DNA from: a virus
Strand: one strand, 5' to 3'
IMG/VR virus record: IMGVR_UViG_3300031801_000010
Span: 1 to 29,975 of that record
Length of the DNA: 29,975 bases
In this document: positions 7,627 through 14,197 of the stretch, piece by piece
Layout: the number at the start of each line of letters is the position of its first letter
Position numbering within the stretch: position 1 is the stretch's first letter
Notes under the pieces: generated by a model
The model's database searches: none
Told to the model about the DNA's origin: nothing
The model's input: only the letters and a program-made list of their open reading frames with translations
Made by a program: the position numbers and the translations under genes

Positions 7627-7773
7627 TTATTTATTTAATTTCTTTACCCTTTTGTCGGAAGAAGTAGCCTTGTGATCTTTAAAGGTTGGAACTTCTTCTT
7701 TGAGTGTAGTTGCTTCTTTCAAAGCCTTATTCGCGGCTTCGACCTTTTTTAACAATTCCTTGTCTGGTTCCAT
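7627..7773 (-). CDS. Small charged protein (48 aa)
   Basis: A 48-aa frame from the ATG at 7773 with a GGAGAC ribosome-binding site, lying between two larger genes. The sequence MEPDKELLKKVEAANKALKE continues as a Lys/Glu-rich, probably helical, protein ending in a basic tail (KRVKKLNK). No family recognised. Its spacing and ribosome site make it a credible gene. Confidence 0.6.
   Translation of the reverse strand: MEPDKELLKKVEAANKALKEATTLKEEVPTFKDHKATSSDKRVKKLNK
7628..7635 (-). promoter_or_regulatory. Weak candidate late promoter (AATAAATA)
   Basis: The minus strand reads AATAAATA, one base off TATAAATA, overlapping the end of the 48-aa gene and 11 nt before the ATG at 7616. In AT-rich DNA this could be chance. 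Confidence 0.25.
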
Positions 7774-7784
7774 TATATGTCTCC

Positions 7785-10700
7785 TTATGCGATGTAACAA
7801 TTCAATTCATATCCGTGCTTACCTTTGCCATAGATTTGAATTTGTAGTTTCTTTTTTTGTTCTTTGCCCTGTTTTTCCAAGGCAATTTTAAATATATTAG
7901 TCTTGCCTTCATTAGGCTTGCGAGGACCAGTTGCAACCTTGTTGAAATAATCATCCATATCAACTTCATAACCTGCCTTATCTGCCACGATTAGTGCTTC
8001 TTCTACTGCGGCCGTGTAAGTCTTGTGGTCTATCTTATATTTATAGGCTTCTGTAAAAAGAACAACGTAGTTTTCCTCTTCTTCTTTCATCGCACTATCT
8101 AAAGCGGGAGAAGATCCCTTATATTTCTTTAGATATTTTTTGGCTAAGTGCTTACCCATTATGGAAAATATTTTATCTCTAGGTTCTGTATCACCTGGAA
8201 TCTGCTTTGCTGAGGGTAATTTTCCTTTTTTCAGAATAGTGGCAGTAGCTAACATATCGTCCTTATCAATTCCTCCACTTTTCTTTGCATATTTTTCTAA
8301 TTCTACTCCAGCAGAAATTGAACCATTGTATATGTCATTTCTTGAAGATTCAAAAATGAATGGTCTATTGTAGTAATCGGCAAATGATTCCATTTTTCTC
8401 AATCGAGGCTCTCTACGGTTCTTAGAAGGATCCTCGTTTCGTAAATTCTTAGGGTCGTTATTCAAAGGATTATTATCCTTATGACCTACATCTTTACCTT
8501 CTTCAGTCTTGTCGCCCATAACTCTACGTGCTTGATTACGGGAAGAACGTCTAGCAATCTGTTCAGGCTTGCCTTGGTAATTGTCGTATTCTTTACGATA
8601 ATCCCTATCTTCAAATACTCCAGAAGGTATAGACTTTTTCATATACCTAACTATTTCCTCTGTTGATTTAACATCACTTACTGCTGTGATCTTAATTTTT
8701 CCATTCTTCCATCTAGCTATTTGTTGACTGCCCATACCACTTTTCTCTAAAGTCATACCATCGGTACTAAGCATTCTTCCTTCTAAAGGCTTTTTATCAT
8801 AAAAAGCATCTATAACAGATTTATCTTTTGATTTGAGGACTTCGGTGATAGTGGCGGCTTCAAGTTTAAGAGTGGGCCATCCACCCTTTTTGAAAGATTT
8901 TTCAAATGCTTTTTGAGCTTTCTTTTTATCACTTTTCTTGATTGTTATTGAATTATTCTTTGTAGAATATTTTATTCCAGCATCATCTAATGCCATTTTT
9001 GCTTGTAGTTCCTGAGTTTCAAATATATCAACTTCTTCTTTGATTTTATGAGCAGGTACTTTTTCGGATCGGCGCTCACCTACGTCTACAACATAAAATG
9101 GACTTCCTGGACCCTGATCATCGTATCTAACAATTTTTCCTGTCACCATACCCTTACCTTTGGCTGGGTGAGCGACTTTCACTTTTGTTCCTTTCTTCAA
9201 TATTTTTGCTTTGGCTGCCTTTCTTTTATTATTGTACATATCAATACCGCTTGAATCCACTTCTCCTAGTTCCATTTCTTCCTTTGTAAAACTCTTAACT
9301 GAAACACCCATATCACCTTGTGCCATTGATACCTTATTACCTCTCTTATACAAATAATGTTTAACACTATTTGGTTTTGTAACACTTTTCAAAGTTATTT
9401 TTCCTACTTTAGCTTTACCAACCACATTTTTTGCTGACACTTTAAATGATGCTTTGCCACCTGACATAGCACTTCCATACTCTATTACAACAGTATCACC
9501 TTTCTTTAGAGCATCGTAGTCTTTTGCAGTAATTTCTTCTGTGATAAGAAAGATTTTCCCTTCTGCTACAATAACACCTTCAGCGGCTGCCTGTGCTTCA
9601 ATTTCATCTTCGAGAGACAGTTCAATCTCCTTTTGTGTCATTTTTTTATGACTTTTCCTGAATTCAGCGGCTGCCTTAGCGACTTCTTTTTTAGAAACTG
9701 CTAGTTTTTTGATTTTACCACCCTTTTTCAGAAAAGCGGCAATTTCTTTTTCATATGCAGATTTCCCTTCAGCCACTTCGACTTCCTCTCTCCAGACAAT
9801 GGCTAGCCATTTACCATCTCTTTTATTTTGAAACGCTTTACCACGAATTTCTTTTGCTTTTTTCTCTGCATCTTTTTGGTTGTCAAATAAATGAGCTTGT
9901 TTTACTTTCTTTTGTTTTCCATCTTTTCCGCGTGCTATAGTCGGTCCCAAAAGAGCCTCATCAACATCTTCTTCACCTATATGGATTTTATCGTTTTTCT
10001 TTTTCCAATCTTTCATCTGCTGTCTTATTTGTCTTGGTGTTCCTTTAAAGACAGGAGACTTCTCTTTCTTCTTTTCATCAATCTCAACTTCTTCCTTGAT
10101 AAGTCCTTCAAACTCACTTTTATTTTTCTTGAACCAATCAGTCATTTTCTTTACTGCATCTGATGGGCTTTTCGCAGATATTTTTCTAAACTTAACGGGC
10201 AATCTTCCCATAATCTTTCCTATGGAAAACTTAGACATAGGAATAGCTTTGCCAAAATTATCTGTTAAATGCATCATATATTTAGAATGTGCCGGAGCAT
10301 TGAGCAAATCAACACCCTTTGCTTTTGCTTTTGGAATTACTGCAAATACGAAAGTAATTCCTCCACCTAAAGGAGCACCATATGCACCTGTAGTGAATTG
10401 TTTATCGGGGAAATTCTTAGCCATTTCAGAATCAAATTGTTTCTTCGCTGGCTCAATGGCTGACTTAATATCTTCTGGTGACATTTCTTCGTCTATTTCT
10501 ACTTCTTCTTTACGTTTGGCTTTCTTATCACCCTTTTTTCGAGTAAATTTTATACTTCCAACTCCCAAATCATCATAATCTCTAGGGCTTCGGTATTTTG
10601 CTTCTTTTATATCTTTTATGCCTCCAACAGGTGCTTTGATTTTATCTACTGCCATTCTTCGTGCAACTTTACCTCTGTATCCTTTATCTACATATAGAGA

Positions 10701-10934
10701 TCCATTTTTAAAATGAAATTCTACACCTGAAAATGCGTTTTTCATCCATAAACTAACTGTCTTTTCATATCCTTCATCAATCTCAACATCATCTGTCATT
10801 GCCTTTAAACCTTTTCTTTTTCTATATTCATCTTTTTTGATTTTTTTGTGTCTTGAACCTGCATAAGCAGGCTTGTCAGGATCATATTTTTCTTCTGTAT
10901 CTGACCGATATTCTTTGAAATGTGCTATACTCAT
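7785..10934 (-). CDS. 1049-aa modular Lys-rich protein with repeated [ILV]xE linkers; candidate capsid-packaged polyprotein
   Basis: A very basic, modular protein. Similar short linkers separate unlike domains: EIDE at 51-54, EEVEIDE at 143-149 and 281-287, DVDE at 323-326, EEVEVAE at 383-389, VIVAE at 454-458, MELGE at 554-558, EEVDIFE at 633-639, TITE at 695-698, VFE at 773-775 and IFE at 860-862. These end in [ILV]-x-E, the type of site cleaved by T4 prohead protease gp21 ((L/I)xE). Cutting there would give about twelve pieces of 35-140 aa. Residues ~565-635 look like an SH3/KOW-type barrel (KKGTKVKVAHPAKGKGMVTGKIV); ~776-845 look like an HNH nuclease (DVGHKDNNPLNNDPKNLRNE...NR). The N-terminus carries HFKEYRS, reminiscent of the neighbouring capsid-targeting leaders. 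The ATG has a strong GGGGAAA site. I infer an internal head polyprotein; a large scaffold or tail protein is the alternative. Confidence 0.8.
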   Translation of the reverse strand: MSIAHFKEYRSDTEEKYDPDKPAYAGSRHKKIKKDEYRKRKGLKAMTDDVEIDEGYEKTVSLWMKNAFSGVEFHFKNGSLYVDKGYRGKVARRMAVDKIKAPVGGIKDIKEAKYRSPRDYDDLGVGSIKFTRKKGDKKAKRKEEVEIDEEMSPEDIKSAIEPAKKQFDSEMAKNFPDKQFTTGAYGAPLGGGITFVFAVIPKAKAKGVDLLNAPAHSKYMMHLTDNFGKAIPMSKFSIGKIMGRLPVKFRKISAKSPSDAVKKMTDWFKKNKSEFEGLIKEEVEIDEKKKEKSPVFKGTPRQIRQQMKDWKKKNDKIHIGEEDVDEALLGPTIARGKDGKQKKVKQAHLFDNQKDAEKKAKEIRGKAFQNKRDGKWLAIVWREEVEVAEGKSAYEKEIAAFLKKGGKIKKLAVSKKEVAKAAAEFRKSHKKMTQKEIELSLEDEIEAQAAAEGVIVAEGKIFLITEEITAKDYDALKKGDTVVIEYGSAMSGGKASFKVSAKNVVGKAKVGKITLKSVTKPNSVKHYLYKRGNKVSMAQGDMGVSVKSFTKEEMELGEVDSSGIDMYNNKRKAAKAKILKKGTKVKVAHPAKGKGMVTGKIVRYDDQGPGSPFYVVDVGERRSEKVPAHKIKEEVDIFETQELQAKMALDDAGIKYSTKNNSITIKKSDKKKAQKAFEKSFKKGGWPTLKLEAATITEVLKSKDKSVIDAFYDKKPLEGRMLSTDGMTLEKSGMGSQQIARWKNGKIKITAVSDVKSTEEIVRYMKKSIPSGVFEDRDYRKEYDNYQGKPEQIARRSSRNQARRVMGDKTEEGKDVGHKDNNPLNNDPKNLRNEDPSKNRREPRLRKMESFADYYNRPFIFESSRNDIYNGSISAGVELEKYAKKSGGIDKDDMLATATILKKGKLPSAKQIPGDTEPRDKIFSIMGKHLAKKYLKKYKGSSPALDSAMKEEEENYVVLFTEAYKYKIDHKTYTAAVEEALIVADKAGYEVDMDDYFNKVATGPRKPNEGKTNIFKIALEKQGKEQKKKLQIQIYGKGKHGYELNCYIA

Positions 10935-10988
10935 ATTTCCCCTTTAATTATTTGTAGTCATATTGAGACTTTTATTCACTTGTTATAT

Positions 10989-11234
10989 TTAAATTGGTAC
11001 AACCGTTGTATCTAGACCGAATCCAATCATAGATTCGACATCTTTAACTTGAATACTGGTTATGTCTGCGATACCCATATCCCAGACACCAATGTTAGAC
11101 CCTTCGTCTAACGCTTTGTATGCGGCTTTTTGCTCTGAATTAGCGGCTTTGCGTGTTAATTGACGGAGTTTCCCATCAATAATCACTCTCACTGGTCCTT
11201 CGTTCAGTCGCTTTAGTAATTCTTTTTTAGTCAT
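10989..11234 (-). CDS. Unknown small protein (81 aa)
   Basis: An 81-aa protein, MTKKELLKRLNEGPVRVIIDGKLRQLTRKAA..., with an N-terminal helix, a short beta segment and a hydrophobic C-terminus (MIGFGLDTTVVPI). No family recognised. A ribosome-binding site (AAAGGTAA) precedes the ATG. It lies between the modular 1049-aa gene and a lipoprotein gene, in the presumed late block. Confidence 0.6.
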   Translation of the reverse strand: MTKKELLKRLNEGPVRVIIDGKLRQLTRKAANSEQKAAYKALDEGSNIGVWDMGIADITSIQVKDVESMIGFGLDTTVVPI

Positions 11235-11265
11235 AATATTACCTTTTACTTATATTTAGTTTAAA

Positions 11266-11499
11266 TTATCCGTATGGTCTTTTTTCTAAATTTAAACCAC
11301 TATCTTCATCCACACATTGTCGATACGGTTTAATATTATTTTTATTAGAATAAATTGTACCTCTTTTATGGCCACTTCTTGCTCCGTCTCTCGATTCTAC
11401 CCAATGTCCGAAGCATCCTGATTTTACTTGTCTTACTGTTTCACATCCAGCAACCATCCATAGTGCCATCATTACAAAAACTAATAATAGCTTTCTCAT
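11266..11499 (-). CDS. Small predicted lipoprotein
   Basis: A 77-aa protein with a type II signal peptide: basic MRK, hydrophobic LLLVFVMMALWMV, lipobox VAGC with Cys19 as the likely lipidated residue. The mature part (~58 aa) is polar and basic with three further Cys (residues 29, 62 and nearby). A GGAG ribosome-binding site precedes the ATG. Phage lipoproteins of this size can act as outer-membrane spanins or block superinfection at the envelope; nothing in the sequence decides between these. Confidence 0.75.
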   Translation of the reverse strand: MRKLLLVFVMMALWMVAGCETVRQVKSGCFGHWVESRDGARSGHKRGTIYSNKNNIKPYRQCVDEDSGLNLEKRPYG

Positions 11500-11506
11500 T
11501 TACTCC

Positions 11507-11710
11507 TTAAATATTATTGAAAAACTTTTCCTTTATTTTTAATAACCCCTTTTCTCCACAATGTGGACAGTACATATGTTTACAAATTTTCTTATGCTTT
11601 TCTTCTTTATTATCTGGGGTTTTCGCATAGCTCCACCACTTACCACATTCTCCACAGTCAAAATGATACAAAATTTCATAAACGTAGTTATGCACAATTT
11701 CATCACTCAT
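11507..11710 (-). CDS. Small zinc-ribbon protein (67 aa)
   Basis: A 67-aa protein with DCGECGKWW (CxxC at 19 and 22) and KHMYCPHCGEKG (CxxC), enough for a zinc ribbon, plus an extra Cys at 43. The rest is Lys-rich. It starts just downstream of a perfect TATAAATA late-promoter match and has no evident ribosome-binding site. The function is unknown. Confidence 0.7.
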   Translation of the reverse strand: MSDEIVHNYVYEILYHFDCGECGKWWSYAKTPDNKEEKHKKICKHMYCPHCGEKGLLKIKEKFFNNI

Positions 11711-11721
11711 AGTCTATAGTC

Positions 11722-11729
11722 TATTTATA
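11722..11729 (-). promoter_or_regulatory. Candidate T4-type late promoter (TATAAATA)
   Basis: A perfect TATAAATA on the minus strand in the short gap before the 67-aa zinc-ribbon gene. The region between it and the ATG holds a tandem GACTATA-GACTAT repeat. The expected leader is only about 6 nt. Confidence 0.45.
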
Positions 11730-11736
11730 TTTTTAC

Positions 11737-12012
11737 CTATCTTTTATAAAGTTTCTTAAAATCTATTCCGCCCGACATATTAACTTCCTTTTCAAGTTCT
11801 TTTGGAGTTATCTGTTTTAATTTAGCTTTTTCAAAATAACTGTTTTTTCCGTGTGTCATTACAAACTTTAAAAACATATTTTCTCCCTTCACGCCGACTT
11901 TACCTGTATACCAAGAGGCTCCATCATACGCAACAAACTTTTGAGTATTATCAAAAGATGGATCCAGATAATATTCTGTTTTTTCGGTTAAATGCTGTTT
12001 AAATGTTTTCAT
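11737..12012 (-). CDS. Small protein with capsid-targeting-like N-terminus
   Basis: A 91-aa protein whose first ten residues, MKTFKQHLTE, align without gaps to the T4 internal-protein capsid-targeting peptide (as I recall it, MKTYQEFIAE): M-K-T-aromatic, a second aromatic/His at 7, Leu/Ile at 8 and Glu at 10, where T4 protease gp21 would cut. The mature part (KTEYYLDPSFD...) is a small beta-rich domain of unknown function ending FKKLYKR. The ATG overlaps the stop of the upstream cytidylyltransferase-like gene (ATGA). I infer packaging in the head. Confidence 0.75.
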   Translation of the reverse strand: MKTFKQHLTEKTEYYLDPSFDNTQKFVAYDGASWYTGKVGVKGENMFLKFVMTHGKNSYFEKAKLKQITPKELEKEVNMSGGIDFKKLYKR

Positions 12013-12965
12013 AAGTATTTTTCTGGTATTTTTAGAATTTCTCCGCCCTCAATATATTTTCCCCGATTTTTCAAATGATGTTTTACTGTTTTTTGTAAAC
12101 TCTTATCCGTACCAGGAATGAATTCAGTCTGTGCTTTTGTGCCAGAGGCAAAATTAGTTGCTTCTATTTCTTTCCAATGTATTATTGCAATATGAGTATT
12201 GCCTGGTCTTAGTCTTACATTTTGAGTGTAAGATTTACCACCTGATTTTAGTGTTACTTTTTGGGGCTTTACATATTCTTTAAATGTTTTCATAGAAGTA
12301 TCATCTATTTCATCATCGGCAAAGGTCTCACCTGGAGTAATTGATTTATATTTTTTCGTTGTTCGGTTTGTACCAAACTCCAGATACTCTTCTTTAATGC
12401 CAAGACCTTTTCTTACAGCATCGTATATTGTTTTAGTAATGGTATCATCGGCAGCTGAGGGCATACCTTCTTTATATGATTCAAAATCTCCATCGGCGGC
12501 AAACTTTCTCATCTTTGAGGCACTCATCTCATTACCATCTCCTCGAGCGACTCCTGCTTGAACTACTTCAAAGTGATCAAACCCATATGAGTCAACATAT
12601 GGTCGCATATATTTTTCAAATCTGGCAACCCTGTCAGAGCCAACCACCATTGTTACGTTTTTATATCCTTTACCAGATAACCATTCTAGAGCATCGAAAG
12701 CCGTTATAATTTTGGTATTCTTTACTATTATCTTTCCCCAAAAATGCTTGAGAAATTTTGTCTTGTCTTTATAAGACAGGGGATTCTTTTTCTTATCTTG
12801 AGTCTGACTGGTAAATATCAACGGGTTACCGCCTCGACTCTTAGCCTGCTTGATGACATCTTTAATCATTATTTCGTGTCCGGCAGTAACAGGATTAAAT
12901 CGTCCAAATGTGAATATGACGGGCTTACTCTTCGCTTCCTCTAGATATTCATCGTAAGTTAACAT
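12009..12965 (-). CDS. Cytidylyltransferase-like nucleotidyltransferase with capsid-targeting-like leader
   Basis: I choose the ATG at 12965, which overlaps the upstream stop as TAATG and follows GGGG; a TTG three codons earlier is less likely. This gives 318 aa. Residues 1-10 (MLTYDEYLEE) fit the capsid-targeting pattern with E10 as the cut site. Residues 16-155 form a nucleotidyltransferase fold: FTFGRFNPVTAGHE (TAGH in place of HxGH), VVGSDR (108-112 region), and SASKMRKF matching the 'S.S..R' nucleotide-binding loop. It probably transfers a nucleotide from NTP to an unknown acceptor (NMN, phospho-alcohol or sugar). From residue 225 a second leader-like MKTFKEYVK begins a separate ~94-aa C-terminal module, suggesting a gene fusion. 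Confidence 0.85.
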   Translation of the reverse strand: MLTYDEYLEEAKSKPVIFTFGRFNPVTAGHEIMIKDVIKQAKSRGGNPLIFTSQTQDKKKNPLSYKDKTKFLKHFWGKIIVKNTKIITAFDALEWLSGKGYKNVTMVVGSDRVARFEKYMRPYVDSYGFDHFEVVQAGVARGDGNEMSASKMRKFAADGDFESYKEGMPSAADDTITKTIYDAVRKGLGIKEEYLEFGTNRTTKKYKSITPGETFADDEIDDTSMKTFKEYVKPQKVTLKSGGKSYTQNVRLRPGNTHIAIIHWKEIEATNFASGTKAQTEFIPGTDKSLQKTVKHHLKNRGKYIEGGEILKIPEKYL

Positions 12966-14197
12966 TATCCCCAACTCTTAATGGCATTGAAATTATTCCT
13001 ACTGAATTCCAATCTATTTACTAATTTAATTGCTTTGTTACTCATATGATCGACAGCGACAAATCCCTCAGGACCAGTAACTTTATAACCAGTAGCCGTT
13101 TTCATAAATGCTGGAATAGAATTTACTTGCTCCATCTTCTTAATGAGGGTTAGTTTTATATCTGCAACATTATTGTGCCACTCTAACGCATAAGCGAAAG
13201 TGCCTCCAATCTTTCTATCCGAATTCAATGATTTAACCATTTCTTCGGCTTTTGCTAGTTTTTTAGCTTTCGCTTTTTCAGTCTTTACTTTATCCGCTTT
13301 AGCTTGATAACGTTTTCGGATAAAATCAATAAATGAACCGATTGCTTTTTGTTTGTTTGAGAATTTCTTCCCTGAGCTAACCATATCATTAATATAGATT
13401 TTTACGTTAAAGGCTATTGTATCTTCTTTCTGGTCAGAAAACAATACTTTCATACCTTGTTTGCTGAGTCTCTTTAGTGATGCTCTGGCTTTATTTATTT
13501 CTCCCTTAACATCTGATAACTCGCTTTTCGTTAGTGTAGCAGTACCAGATACATCTTTAAAATCTGTGTCTCCTGCCCATACGGCCGCAGTTTTTGTTAG
13601 TGCGCCAACATTAACTGAGAATACCGCAGATAGGTCTGCGATTGTATCTCCCGTGTATGATGTGTGCCAAATAACTCCAACTTTAGCTGATAAAATCTGT
13701 TTCGCAAGTGGTTGATCAGCCGGGACAGCGTAGGTTATAGTATTCGGAGTAAAGGTGATCATCGACTCTCCATCGATGGTTTCTTTCTTTAAGTCTGAAG
13801 GTACAAACATAAAATCTCCTTGAATAATACCATCAATACCTAATTTCGGGAATTGGGCTAATGCTATTTTCATTTTCGTTGCTAAATCGCCGGAGTGATT
13901 AGCACTAATGTCAGCATCCGTATAATTAATTTTAGGAGTCTTATTGAATAAAGATTTAGTCGCTACAAAGAATTTTCCATTTTCTGGATTAGTTCCTGCA
14001 ATGATTGATGGAGCACCATCTACTTTGCTCTGTATATTGACACTCGATGAAGCAGAACCTTGGAGTGAGGCAACTATCTCCTCTAGTATTCGTAAAGCAT
14101 CTACGGCTCCTCCATAACCCTGATTAAATAGAGCATCTTCTAAATGCTCTAAATGTTTGAGTTTTTCTTCCGCTAAATAGGCATTGAATCTTTTCAT
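12965..14197 (-). CDS. Nucleotidyl ligase-like protein (KxDG) with capsid-targeting-like leader
   Basis: A 410-aa protein. Residues 1-10 (MKRFNAYLAE) match the capsid-targeting pattern. SVNIQSKVDGAPSIIAG (53-67) contains K58-V-D-G61, the adenylation motif I of DNA/RNA ligases, followed by a Phe/Thr-rich segment (KFFVATKSLFNK) like motif Ib, IDGIIQGDFMF (121-131) like motif III, and ALEWHNNVADIKLTLIKK near the C-terminus, a candidate motif V with alternating Lys. A Lys/Ala-rich helix (KADKVKTEKAKAKKLAKAEE) lies between. It could seal DNA or RNA breaks, or act on tRNA, after delivery into the host; this is inferred. The family is probably DUF6267-like, which I cannot confirm. Coupled at both ends (overlap with 14197 and 12965). 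Confidence 0.8.
   Translation of the reverse strand: MKRFNAYLAEEKLKHLEHLEDALFNQGYGGAVDALRILEEIVASLQGSASSSVNIQSKVDGAPSIIAGTNPENGKFFVATKSLFNKTPKINYTDADISANHSGDLATKMKIALAQFPKLGIDGIIQGDFMFVPSDLKKETIDGESMITFTPNTITYAVPADQPLAKQILSAKVGVIWHTSYTGDTIADLSAVFSVNVGALTKTAAVWAGDTDFKDVSGTATLTKSELSDVKGEINKARASLKRLSKQGMKVLFSDQKEDTIAFNVKIYINDMVSSGKKFSNKQKAIGSFIDFIRKRYQAKADKVKTEKAKAKKLAKAEEMVKSLNSDRKIGGTFAYALEWHNNVADIKLTLIKKMEQVNSIPAFMKTATGYKVTGPEGFVAVDHMSNKAIKLVNRLEFSRNNFNAIKSWG

Noticed and set aside
10096-10578. 160-aa open frame on the plus strand
   Set aside because: It is antisense to the well-supported 1049-aa modular gene and its composition (Phe/Leu/Ser runs) is that of a shadow.
12793-13715. Plus-strand frames in the ligase/cytidylyltransferase area
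   Set aside because: Antisense shadows of the two overlapping minus-strand genes with clear domains.
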